Below are positions 56,476-64,000 of a stretch of DNA of 64,000 nt, piece after piece. This DNA comes from Streptomyces sp. RB17 (GTDB lineage: Bacteria; Actinomycetota; Actinomycetes; Streptomycetales; Streptomycetaceae). Each line of letters starts with the position of its first letter. The stretch's first letter is position 1. The notes under the pieces were generated by a model. That model worked only from the letters and a program-made list of their open reading frames with translations. It had not been told where the DNA came from and did no database searches. The stretch lies in assembly GCF_009604455.1 (NCBI RefSeq), contig NZ_WEGL01000006.1:62001-126000 (forward strand). The letters are read 5' to 3'. The translations under genes and the position numbers were made by a program.

Positions 56476-59462
56476 GGCTGCACCGGCTCGACCTCACCGC
56501 CTTCGGGCCCTTCGGCGGCTCCCAGAGCGTCGACTTCGACGCCCTGTCCGCCGCCGGGCTGTTCCTGCTGCACGGACCCACCGGCGCCGGCAAGACCTCC
56601 GTCCTGGACGCCGTCTGCTACGCCCTGTACGGCTCCGTTCCCGGCGCCCGGCAGAGCGGCCAGGGCATGCACCTGCGCAGTGACCACGCCGAGCCGAGCA
56701 CCCGCACCGAGGTCCGCCTCGACCTGACCGTCGCCGGCCGCCGCCTGGAGATCACCCGGCAGCCGCCCTGGGAGCGGCCCAAACTGCGGGGCACCGGCAC
56801 GACCGTCGACAAGGCCCAGACCTGGCTGCGCGAGTACGACAGTGCGGTCGGCGCCTGGAAGGACCGCAGCCGTTCCCACCAGGAGATCGGCGAGGAGGTC
56901 ACCCAGCTGCTCGGCATGAGCCGCGAGCAGTTCTGCCAGGTCGTCCTGCTGCCCCAGGGCGACTTCGCCCGCTTCCTGCGCGCCGACGCCGAGGCCCGCG
57001 GCAGGCTGCTGGGCCGCCTCTTCGACACCCAGCGCTTCGCGGACGTCGAAAAACGCCTCGCCGAGCGCCGCCGCGCCACCGAGGCACGTGTGCGGGAAGG
57101 CGACGCGGCACTGCTGGCCGACGCCCACCGCATGCAACAGGCGGCCGGCGACGCCATGGAGCTGCCCGAGCTGGCCCCCGGCGACCCGGGGCTGGCCGGC
57201 GCCGTCCTCGGCGCCGCCGCCGTCGCCCGCTCCACCGCCCGCGAACGCCTCACCGTCGCCCACTGCCGGCTCGCCGCCGCCGAGTCCGCCCATGCCGAGA
57301 CCCGACGCGCCCTGGACGACGTACGCGAACTCGGCCGCCTGCAGAACCGGTTCACCGAGGCCCGGCAGCGCGCCGAGCGGCTCCAGGAGGGGGCCGGCGC
57401 CCATCACGAGGCCCAGCGGCGGATGGAGCGGTCCCGCAAGGCGGAGTCGGTCGCGCCCGCGCTGGAGCTGCGCGAGGCCGCCGAGGAGGAGCACCGCAGG
57501 GCGGCCGCGGCCGAGGCACGCACGCGTGGCCTGCTCCCCGACTCCCACGCCGACGCGGGCGCGGCCGGACTCGCAGCCGCCGCCCGCCGGACCGCCGAGG
57601 AACTGGGCGGCCTGGACGCGGCCCGGCGCGCCGAGCGGCGGGTCGCCGAGCTGGCCGAGGAGCGGTCCGGGCTCGACCGCCAGGAGCGCGCCGACGAGGA
57701 CGTGCTCCGTGAGGCCGAGACCTGGCTCGCCGCATGGGACGCCACCCGGGCGGCGCTGCAGTCCCGCGTCGACTCCGCGCAGGAGGCGGCCACCCGCGCC
57801 GAACAGCTCGCCGTCCAGCGGGAACCGATGCGCGGCCGCCTCGACGCGGCCCGTACCCGGGACCAGCTGGCCGCCGACCTGGAGGACGCACAGCACCGGG
57901 CACGCGCCTCCGAGCAGCGCGCCCTCGACGCCCGCGCCCACTGGCTCGACCTCAAGGAACAGCGCCTGAACGGCATCGCCGCCGAACTGGCCGCCCACCT
58001 CACCGACGGCGAACCCTGCGCCGTGTGCGGAGCCACCGAACACCCGGCGCCGGCCCGCAAGGTCGCCGGACACGTCGACCGCGAGACCGAGGAGCAGGCC
58101 CATCAGGCCTGGCAGCAGGCAGCTGCCCGGCACACCGAGGACGAGCGGCGCCTCGGCGTCGTCCGCGAGGCCCTGGCCGCCGCCACCGCCGAGGCCGGCG
58201 ACACAGCCACCGCGCAACTCGAAGAGGCTGCTGCCGAGTTGGAGGACGCGTACGCCCGCGCACGCCGGGACGCCTCCGCGCTGCACGCCGCCCACGAGGA
58301 GCTGCGGCGTGCCGAACACGAGCGCGAGCGACGCCTCGCCGACCGCCAGCAGGCCGCCGTCCGGGCCGCCTCCCGGCTCACCCGACGCGAGGCCCTGGAG
58401 CACGAACAGGCCCAGCTGGAAATGGAGTTGACCAAGGCGCGCGGCGGCTCCGGCAGCGTGGCCGCCCGTGCCGCGCAACTGGAGCGGCAGGCCGCGCTGC
58501 TCACCGACGCCGCCGACGCCGTACGCGCCGCCGAGGACGCCGCCCAGCGCCTGAAGGACGCCGACGCGCGGCTCGCCGACGCGGCCTACCGGGCCGGTTT
58601 CGACACCCCGCAGGCCGCGGCCGCCGCCCTGCTGGACGCCGCGGCCCACCGCGAGCTGCAGCGCCGGCTGGACGCCTGGCAGGCGGAGGAGGCCGCCGTA
58701 CGCGCGGTGCTGGCCGAGGCCGACACCGCGGCCGCGGCACAGCGCCCGCCCGCCGACCTGGCCACGGCAGAGCGCACGGCCGCCGCGGCCGAGCACCGGC
58801 TGCGCGAGGCGGCGTCCGCGCGCGACGCGGCGGCCCGCTGCTGCGCCGAGCTGGACCGCCTTTCCACGCACGCCACCGGTGCTGTACGGCACCTCGCCCC
58901 ACTGCGCGAGGAGTACGACCGGGTCGCCCGCCTCGCGTCCCTCACCGCGGGCACCTCCGCCGACAACGAACGCAAGATGCGCCTGGAGTCCTATGTGCTC
59001 GCGGCCCGGCTGGAACAGGTCGCCGCCGCCGCGACCGCACGGCTGCAGCGCATGTCGTCGGGCCGCTACACCCTCGTCCACTCCGACGACCGCACCGGGC
59101 GCGGCCGCAGCGGGCTCGGACTGCACGTGGTCGACGCCTGGACCGGACGCGAGCGCGACACCGCCACCCTGTCCGGCGGCGAGACCTTCTTCGCCTCCCT
59201 CGCCCTCGCCCTCGGCCTCGCGGACGTCGTCACCGACGAGGCCGGCGGCGTCCGCCTCGACACCCTCTTCATCGACGAGGGCTTCGGCAGCCTCGACGAC
59301 CAGACCCTGGACGAGGTCCTGGACGTCCTCGACTCCCTGCGCGAACGCGACCGCAGCGTCGGCATCGTCAGCCACGTCCCCGACCTGCGGCGACGGATCC
59401 ACGCCCAACTGGAGGTCACCAAGGGCAGATCGGGGTCGGCGCTGCGGCAGCGGGGCGTCTGA
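56472..59462 (+). CDS. sbcC: Exonuclease SbcCD, subunit C (Rad50-like ATPase)
   Basis: A 996-residue SMC-like ATPase. Walker A is LHGPTGAGKTSVLDAV near residue 33. Two long coiled-coil arms, rich in Ala, Arg and Glu, flank a zinc hook at Cys516/Cys519 (CAVCGATEHP). The ABC signature LSGGETFFASLALALGLA and Walker B LFIDEGFGSLD lie near the C-terminus. It partners with SbcD in processing double-strand breaks and cruciforms. The length is typical of actinomycete SbcC. The start GTG lies inside the end of sbcD. Confidence 0.95.
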   Translation: MRLHRLDLTAFGPFGGSQSVDFDALSAAGLFLLHGPTGAGKTSVLDAVCYALYGSVPGARQSGQGMHLRSDHAEPSTRTEVRLDLTVAGRRLEITRQPPWERPKLRGTGTTVDKAQTWLREYDSAVGAWKDRSRSHQEIGEEVTQLLGMSREQFCQVVLLPQGDFARFLRADAEARGRLLGRLFDTQRFADVEKRLAERRRATEARVREGDAALLADAHRMQQAAGDAMELPELAPGDPGLAGAVLGAAAVARSTARERLTVAHCRLAAAESAHAETRRALDDVRELGRLQNRFTEARQRAERLQEGAGAHHEAQRRMERSRKAESVAPALELREAAEEEHRRAAAAEARTRGLLPDSHADAGAAGLAAAARRTAEELGGLDAARRAERRVAELAEERSGLDRQERADEDVLREAETWLAAWDATRAALQSRVDSAQEAATRAEQLAVQREPMRGRLDAARTRDQLAADLEDAQHRARASEQRALDARAHWLDLKEQRLNGIAAELAAHLTDGEPCAVCGATEHPAPARKVAGHVDRETEEQAHQAWQQAAARHTEDERRLGVVREALAAATAEAGDTATAQLEEAAAELEDAYARARRDASALHAAHEELRRAEHERERRLADRQQAAVRAASRLTRREALEHEQAQLEMELTKARGGSGSVAARAAQLERQAALLTDAADAVRAAEDAAQRLKDADARLADAAYRAGFDTPQAAAAALLDAAAHRELQRRLDAWQAEEAAVRAVLAEADTAAAAQRPPADLATAERTAAAAEHRLREAASARDAAARCCAELDRLSTHATGAVRHLAPLREEYDRVARLASLTAGTSADNERKMRLESYVLAARLEQVAAAATARLQRMSSGRYTLVHSDDRTGRGRSGLGLHVVDAWTGRERDTATLSGGETFFASLALALGLADVVTDEAGGVRLDTLFIDEGFGSLDDQTLDEVLDVLDSLRERDRSVGIVSHVPDLRRRIHAQLEVTKGRSGSALRQRGV

Positions 59463-59638
59463 CAGGGCACGACCCTGGCTGGTCCCCCGGTTCCCCCGGT
59501 CCCTCCGGTTGTCACTCGGCGGGGCGTTGTCCCCGTCACCGTCTGTGGTCAAGGCCCGCTGATCTCCGCACGTGTTGCCTCCCCCGGCCGACGAACGGCA
59601 ACCACCCGGGTCCATACCCCAGGACGGCGCTCGAAAGC

Positions 59639-60085
59639 TCAGCGGCCCAGCGCGCGCCGGGGGAGCGGAGAGGAGTACACGACGCTCGTGGTCACCGAGC
59701 CCAGCGCGCCGATCTTTCCGGAGATCTCCTCCAGGTGCGCCATGGACCGGGCGGTGACCTTGATGACGAAGCAGTCGTCGCCCGTCACATGGTGCGCCTC
59801 CAGGATCTCGGGCGTCGCGGCCACCAGGTCGTGGAACGGCTTGTAGTTGCCGTTCGGATAGCGCAGCCGTACGAACGCCAGGATCGGCAGCCCGAGTCGC
59901 TCGGGGTCCACGACCGCCGCGTACCCCTGGATCACGCCCGCCTCCTCCAGCCGCCGCACCCGCTCCGTGACGGCGCTCGGCGACATGGAGACGGCCCGCG
60001 CCAGCTCGGCGTAACTGGCCCGGCCCTCCCGCTGCAGGACCTCGAGAATGCGCCAGTCGGTGGCGTCCGGGGAATACACGGTCAT
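59639..60085 (-). CDS. Lrp/AsnC-family transcriptional regulator
   Basis: A 148-residue protein. The HTH is DATDWRILEVLQREGRASYAELARAVSMSPSAVTERVRRLEEAGVIQGYAAVVDPERLG. The C-terminal RAM domain has ILEAHHVTGDDCFVIKVTARSMAHLEEIS, where amino acids usually bind. It is divergent from the rhodanese gene by 94 bp and may regulate it. The start is the ATG at 60085, chosen over an upstream frame extension. The 176-base stretch between sbcC and this gene shows nothing notable. Confidence 0.92.
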   Translation of the reverse strand: MTVYSPDATDWRILEVLQREGRASYAELARAVSMSPSAVTERVRRLEEAGVIQGYAAVVDPERLGLPILAFVRLRYPNGNYKPFHDLVAATPEILEAHHVTGDDCFVIKVTARSMAHLEEISGKIGALGSVTTSVVYSSPLPRRALGR

Positions 60086-60179
60086 CAGGGATGGATAGCA
60101 GGGAAATCCCGGCCTGGGCAAGGGTGAGGCCGTGGATTGTCACTTCAGGGAGCGCATCCGGGGCCGTAGATTTCTGGTC

Positions 60180-60656
60180 ATGACCACCACGTCTTCCCAG
60201 AACCCCGTCCTGCGCGTCGCCCCCGCCGCCCCCGCCGAGGCGGCCGCCTACTTCCGGGCGAGCCTCGCATTCCACGCCGATGTCTCCGACGTGGCCGCAG
60301 CGCTCGCCGCCGGCGGCGACCCCGGCTTCGTGGTCATGGACTCGCGCTCGACCGAGTCCTGGGACCAGGGCCACATCCCCGGCGCCGTCCACCTGCCCAC
60401 CGCGCTCGTCCCCGAGCAGGCCGAGCAGCTCCTGGACAAGTCCGTGCCCGTGGTGACGTACTGCTGGGGCCCGGGCTGCAACGGCGCCACCCGAGCCGCC
60501 CTCGCCCTCGCCGAACTCGGCTACCAGGTCAAGGAGATGCTCGGCGGATTCGAGTACTGGGCGCGCGAGGGCTTCGCCTACGAGACCTGGCAGGGGGGTG
60601 CACAGCGCGAAACCGACCCGCTGACCGGGCCCGTCGAAGGCGACTGCGGCTGCTGA
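60180..60656 (+). CDS. Rhodanese-domain sulfurtransferase
   Basis: A 158-residue protein. The rhodanese fold is evident: FVVMDSRSTESWDQGHIPGAVHLP, then the catalytic loop YCWGPGCNGATRAALALAELGYQVKEMLGGFEYW. The active-site cysteine is the second in CWGPGCNG. The C-terminus ends in CGC. Such proteins transfer sulfane sulfur. It lies divergent from the Lrp regulator. The ATG at 60180 gives the conserved N-terminus. Confidence 0.9.
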   Translation: MTTTSSQNPVLRVAPAAPAEAAAYFRASLAFHADVSDVAAALAAGGDPGFVVMDSRSTESWDQGHIPGAVHLPTALVPEQAEQLLDKSVPVVTYCWGPGCNGATRAALALAELGYQVKEMLGGFEYWAREGFAYETWQGGAQRETDPLTGPVEGDCGC

Positions 60657-60682
60657 CCGGCACCCGTGTAGTTTCTCTGCCC

Positions 60683-61198
60683 ATGGCTCGATACGCGGAT
60701 CCAGGCGCGCTGGAGTGGGTGGAATCGGGCGGCGGCCCGCTGATAGCCGTTCCGGAGACGGTGCTGCCGTTCTGGGCGGGCGCCGACAGCGAGGAACTCG
60801 ACACGGACTACGACCGGGCCTGCGAAGTCGACGGTTACGTCGGCCTGCTGCCCGTCGGCGACAGCGCGGCCCTGGTGTTCGGCGACGAACCCGCCTCCAC
60901 CTCGTACCTGCCGGACCACGCCACCTTCGTACGGTGGTCCGCCGCGAACTCGGAGGCCGAACTCCTGGCCGGGGTCCCTGCCGCCCTGGACGCGGCGGTG
61001 TGGGGGAGCGAGGTCAGGTGGCGGGTGCCCGGGCCGGTGCTGCTGTTCGACTCGGCGTGGCCGGGCCGGGCGGCCGACCGCAACGAGCACCTTAGGGTGC
61101 CGCTGGAGGCGGGCACGTACACGGTGCGGGCCGCGTATGTGCAGCCCGGGCCGGAGACCTGGATCGGGCTGGTGCAGCTCAGGCGTGTCGCGCACTGA
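60683..61198 (+). CDS. Imm21-like (polymorphic toxin immunity) family protein
   Basis: A 171-residue acidic protein. The opening LEWVESGGGPLIAVPETVLPFWAGAD and the DYDRACEVDGYVGLLPVG segment match the Imm21 immunity family as I remember it. The end LRVPLEAGTYTVRAAYVQPGPETWIGLVQL is a family-type strand region. Imm21 proteins are predicted to neutralise polymorphic toxin domains, but no toxin gene is visible nearby, so it is an orphan here and may have another role. It lies 26 bp after the rhodanese gene. Confidence 0.7.
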   Translation: MARYADPGALEWVESGGGPLIAVPETVLPFWAGADSEELDTDYDRACEVDGYVGLLPVGDSAALVFGDEPASTSYLPDHATFVRWSAANSEAELLAGVPAALDAAVWGSEVRWRVPGPVLLFDSAWPGRAADRNEHLRVPLEAGTYTVRAAYVQPGPETWIGLVQLRRVAH

Positions 61199-61204
61199 CC
61201 GAGA

Positions 61205-62425
61205 TCAACGCAGGCCGTCGAAGGCGATGGTGAGATGGCGCGGGCCGCGCAGCACCGGGTTCTGCCGGTACGGCGGCGGGTCCTCGACCAGGCGGGGGTT
61301 CTCCAGCCGCCGGGCCAGTTCGGAGAGCGCGATCTGGGCCTCCAGCCGGGCCAGCGGGGCGCCGAAGCAGCTGTGGATGCCGCTGCCGAAGCCGAGGTGC
61401 TGGATGTCCTGACGGTCCGGGTCGAAACGGTCGGGGTCCTTGAAACGCTCCGGGTCGCGGTTGCCCGCGGCCAGGACGAGCCAGATGCGTGAGCCCTTGG
61501 GAATGGTCACCCCGTGCACCTCGATGTCGGTGATGCAGGTGCGCTGCGGCAGGAGCTGGACCGGCGGCTCGTAGCGCAGCAGTTCCTCCACGATCCTGAC
61601 CGACAGGCCGGGGTCGGTGCGCAGCCGCTCCAGGACCTCCGGGTGGCGCAGCAGCGTGAGCATGCCGTTGGTGATGAGGTTGACGGTCGTCTCGTGGCCG
61701 GCGATGAGCAGCAGCACCGCCGTGCTGAGCACTTCCATCGTCGTCATGGAGCCGTCCGGACCCTTGCTGTCCACCAGGTCGGACAGCATGTCGTCGCGAG
61801 GCTCCTTGGCACGCTGCTCGACCAGCCCGTTCAGATACATGCCGAGCTGCAGCCGCGCCTCCTGCGCGGTCCGCTGGGAGTCGGCGCTGGTGCGGGTGTC
61901 GGGGTCCAGGCCGGCGACGATCGGGTCGACCCAGGCACGGAAGCGGGGCTCGTCCTCACGCGGCACGCCGAGCAGCCGGCAGATCACGGTCACCGGGAAG
62001 GGGTAGGCGAACTGGTCGACCAGGTCGATCTGCCGCGCGTCCCCGAAGCCGTCGATCAGCCCGGTGACGATCTGCTCCAGGTCGCCCCGCAGATTCTCGA
62101 TCCGCCGTGGCCGGTGTGGTGGCCCGAAGGAGCTGTTGGCGATCCTCCGCAGCCGGTCGTGCTCCGGCGGGTCGAGCCGGATGAAGCTCGGGGGCAGCCC
62201 CGTGGCCTCCTGCCCGGACAGCTCGTCCTCCCCGCCGGCGCTCACGTTGGCGGCGTCGGAGCTGATCCGCGGGTCGTGGAGCAGGGCCTCGATGTCGTAG
62301 TACGTGCTGACGACGTAGGGGCCGTCCTCCTCGTGGAGAACCGGTGTCCTGCGGAGTTCCTCGTAGATCGGATACGGGTTGGCGCGGTTCGCGAAGTCGG
62401 TGATCTGGCGCAACATCGACGGCAT
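61205..62425 (-). CDS. Cytochrome P450
   Basis: A 406-residue bacterial P450. LLIAGHETTVNLI is the I-helix oxygen-activation motif, EELLRYEPPVQLLPQR contains the ExxR pair, and FGSGIHSCFGAPLARLEAQIAL is the heme-cysteine loop. An AAGNRDPERFKDPDRFDPDR segment completes the pattern. It lies 34 bp downstream of a ferredoxin reductase gene, itself coupled to a ferredoxin gene, giving a complete class I electron-transfer system. The substrate is unknown. Confidence 0.95.
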   Translation of the reverse strand: MPSMLRQITDFANRANPYPIYEELRRTPVLHEEDGPYVVSTYYDIEALLHDPRISSDAANVSAGGEDELSGQEATGLPPSFIRLDPPEHDRLRRIANSSFGPPHRPRRIENLRGDLEQIVTGLIDGFGDARQIDLVDQFAYPFPVTVICRLLGVPREDEPRFRAWVDPIVAGLDPDTRTSADSQRTAQEARLQLGMYLNGLVEQRAKEPRDDMLSDLVDSKGPDGSMTTMEVLSTAVLLLIAGHETTVNLITNGMLTLLRHPEVLERLRTDPGLSVRIVEELLRYEPPVQLLPQRTCITDIEVHGVTIPKGSRIWLVLAAGNRDPERFKDPDRFDPDRQDIQHLGFGSGIHSCFGAPLARLEAQIALSELARRLENPRLVEDPPPYRQNPVLRGPRHLTIAFDGLR

Positions 62426-62459
62426 GACAGGTCCTTGGAGCGTCGGAGCCGGGCGGTGG

Positions 62460-63851
62460 TCAGTGGCGGGCGGGGTGGAAGAGCAGCTGCTGGTCGGAGG
62501 GCGAGTAGCCGCTGAGGGTCACCATGGGGCCGTGCGTCGGCAGGGCCGGGTCGGGGAAGTCGGCATCCACCGGCTGCCGGCCCTCGGGGCGCCGGTCCAC
62601 CGTCGGGAACTCCACCGGGAACGGCGCGCCCCGCTCGATCTGCCGCTGGTAGAACTCCAGCCATCGCGTGTTGTCGAAGGCCACGGCGGCCACGATCCGG
62701 CCCTGGTAGCCGTAGACGCCGACGAACCGGCGCTCGGTCGGCGAACCCTGTGTGATCATGAGCTGCTCGCCCATGGGCGGTACGCCGACCGACTTGATGT
62801 TCACCCCGAACATCGAGGACCAGAAGGCGGGCATCCACAGGTGCGGGCGCCGGTCGGCGCCGTGGCAGATCATGTTGTGCGCGGCCGTCTCCGCCTGGGC
62901 GACGGCGTTGCCCCAGTGCTCGAGCGCGAGGAACTGGTAGCCGAACAGCGCGTGCGGGGAGCGTGCGACGTCACCGGCCACGAAGACGTCGTCGGTGACG
63001 ATGCCCCGGAAGTCGAAGGCCCGGCAGCCGGCGTCACAGGCGATGCCCCGGGGTCCGGCGCCCAGCCCCGACCCGGCCAGCCAGTCGGTGTTGCGCAGCG
63101 AGCCCAGCGAGACGACCACGACATCCGCCTCGACGCGGCTCTCGTCGGACAGATGGACGGCCCGGACCCGGCCGGCCGAGTCGCCCTCCAGGCCCGTCAC
63201 CGTGACGCGGGTGCGCAGATCGACGCCGTTCTCGATCTGCAGGTCGGCGGCGACCGCGCCGATCACCCCGCCGAGGGCGCCCACCAGCGGCGCACCCGCA
63301 CGCTCCGCCACGGTGACGGGCAGGCCCATCTCCCGGCAGGCCGAGGCGATCTCCGAACCGGCGAAGCCCGCGCCGACGACGAACACCCGGCGCGGCCGCG
63401 CCTTCAGCCGCTGGTACAGGTCGGCCGCGTCGTCCCGGGTCCGCAGCAGGCAGACGCCGTCCAGCCGGGCCTCCTCCTCGTTCGGCCAGGGCCGGGCGCG
63501 GACGCCGGTCGCGATGAGCAGCCGGTCGTACTCCACCTCGTCCCCGTCGGCCAGCCGTACCCGCTTGGCCGTCAGGTCCAGGCCGGTCGCCGCGACGCCG
63601 AGCCGCCACTTGGCGTCGATCTCCCGGCGGCGCGGCAGCTCGGTGCGGTGCGGGGCCGCCATGCCCAGCAGGACGGACTTGGACAGCGGCGGCCGGTCGT
63701 ACGGCTCGTACGGCTCGTCACCGATCAGGGTCAGCTCGCCGGCGAAGCCCTCGCCGCGCAGGGTCTCGGCGGCCCGCAGGCCCGCCAGCTGGGCGCCGAC
63801 GATGACGATCCGGCCCTCGCGCCGGAGCCAGTCGACGTGGTCAGCGGGCAT
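62460..63851 (-). CDS. Ferredoxin reductase (FAD/NAD(P)H pyridine nucleotide-disulfide oxidoreductase family)
   Basis: A 463-residue two-dinucleotide-binding flavoprotein. The FAD site begins IVIVGAQLAGLRAAETLR (GAQLAG in place of the usual GxGxxG, as often in this group), with YDRPPLSKSVLLG nearby. The NAD site is VFVVGAGFAGSEIASACREMG, and the late FAD motif is VFVAGDVARSPHALFG. A C-terminal reductase domain follows. It overlaps the ferredoxin gene by 11 bases and precedes the P450 gene, so it supplies that P450 with electrons. Confidence 0.92.
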   Translation of the reverse strand: MPADHVDWLRREGRIVIVGAQLAGLRAAETLRGEGFAGELTLIGDEPYEPYDRPPLSKSVLLGMAAPHRTELPRRREIDAKWRLGVAATGLDLTAKRVRLADGDEVEYDRLLIATGVRARPWPNEEEARLDGVCLLRTRDDAADLYQRLKARPRRVFVVGAGFAGSEIASACREMGLPVTVAERAGAPLVGALGGVIGAVAADLQIENGVDLRTRVTVTGLEGDSAGRVRAVHLSDESRVEADVVVVSLGSLRNTDWLAGSGLGAGPRGIACDAGCRAFDFRGIVTDDVFVAGDVARSPHALFGYQFLALEHWGNAVAQAETAAHNMICHGADRRPHLWMPAFWSSMFGVNIKSVGVPPMGEQLMITQGSPTERRFVGVYGYQGRIVAAVAFDNTRWLEFYQRQIERGAPFPVEFPTVDRRPEGRQPVDADFPDPALPTHGPMVTLSGYSPSDQQLLFHPARH

Positions 63852-64000
63852 CGGACGCCTCCCGGGCGTCTCCCGTGTCGTCCAGCCCGTCCGCGGTGAT
63901 CGCCTGCACCGGGCAGGCGGCGACAGCGCGGGCCAGGCGTTCCCGCTGTTCCTCGGGGGCGTGCGGGTTGTAGATCAGCGCCTCTTCGCCGTGCAGGGCG
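63841..64000 (-). CDS. Ferredoxin (3Fe-4S type), C-terminal part
   Basis: Only the last 52 residues are in the window (the gene runs past base 64000). The end contains AVAACPVQAITAD, the terminal cysteine motif of P450-associated 3Fe-4S ferredoxins, and a charged tail. The N-terminal cysteine cluster is outside the window. Its stop overlaps the ferredoxin reductase start, so translation is coupled. Confidence 0.82.
   Translation of the reverse strand, partial: ALHGEEALIYNPHAPEEQRERLARAVAACPVQAITADGLDDTGDAREASDAR

Noticed and set aside
56175..60392. A 1405-codon open frame on the minus strand opposite sbcC
   Set aside because: It is Gly/Ala/Leu-rich, without family signatures, and spans both sbcD and sbcC, which have complete conserved motifs on the plus strand.
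1..64000. tRNA or rRNA genes
   Set aside because: Occasional GGTTCGA-like strings occur, but only inside coding sequence and without cloverleaf potential.

Overview
The window is high-GC DNA with frequent GTG starts, overlapping ATGA/GTGA junctions, actinomycete-type families and a GC-rich intergenic repeat that I recognise from streptomycete genomes. It reads as a chromosomal segment of a Streptomyces or close relative. About 50 protein genes, several gene relics and many hairpins can be supported. No tRNA, rRNA or CRISPR array was seen. All family assignments come from reading the translations; no database search was run.

Left part (1-8.9 kb): the end of a thiolase gene, a TVP38-type membrane protein, a zinc formaldehyde dehydrogenase, an AlkD-type DNA glycosylase with a LexA-box-like site, a divergent EF-Tu (tuf3 type), a spermidine-synthase-like protein, a MarR/MFS efflux pair and a PEBP protein. 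From 9.0 to 14.1 kb the DNA is a scrapyard: a broken Tn3-family transposase, an IS5-like transposase fragment and a mycothiol-enzyme fragment surround an intact DyP peroxidase/YVTN-propeller pair. From 14.1 to 19.5 kb lie an MFS transporter and a redox cluster (two tandem nitroreductases flanking an NmrA-like reductase, a divergent azoreductase, and a MarR regulator). The azoreductase divergon and the MarR promoter share a palindrome, which suggests an electrophile/quinone stress regulon.

From 19.6 to 26.2 kb: a PAS-SpoIIE phosphatase, an MFS relic, a membrane-anchored protein, a hotdog thioesterase, a disrupted galU, and a membrane protein combining a sigma-factor-like N-terminus with a ricin-type lectin domain.

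The centrepiece (26.5-42.9 kb) is a compact six-gene operon behind a good sigma-70-type promoter. It encodes a 2588-residue protein (two nitronate-monooxygenase-like domains, KS, AT, ACP, KR), a 1721-residue protein (KS, AT, dehydratase, phosphopantetheinyl transferase), a separate ACP, an alpha/beta hydrolase, a CrtX-like glycosyltransferase and a SAM methyltransferase. The enzymology resembles polyunsaturated-fatty-acid and heterocyst-glycolipid synthases. The inferred product is an iteratively built lipid or polyene chain that is released, glycosylated and methylated. The first synthase carries one TTA (bldA) codon and two in-frame minisatellites, one of them inside the KR region.

Right part (43-64 kb): UPF0104 and DedA membrane proteins, two hexapeptide-repeat proteins, a 0.7-kb degenerate tandem-repeat block, an EamA transporter divergent from an XRE-cupin regulator, a YbaK deacylase, a PobA-like monooxygenase, an APC permease, a CoA-binding protein, a degenerate CysRS-like protein coupled to a SixA phosphatase, YigZ, SbcD-SbcC, an Lrp regulator, a rhodanese, an Imm21-like protein and a ferredoxin/ferredoxin-reductase/P450 operon cut by the window end.
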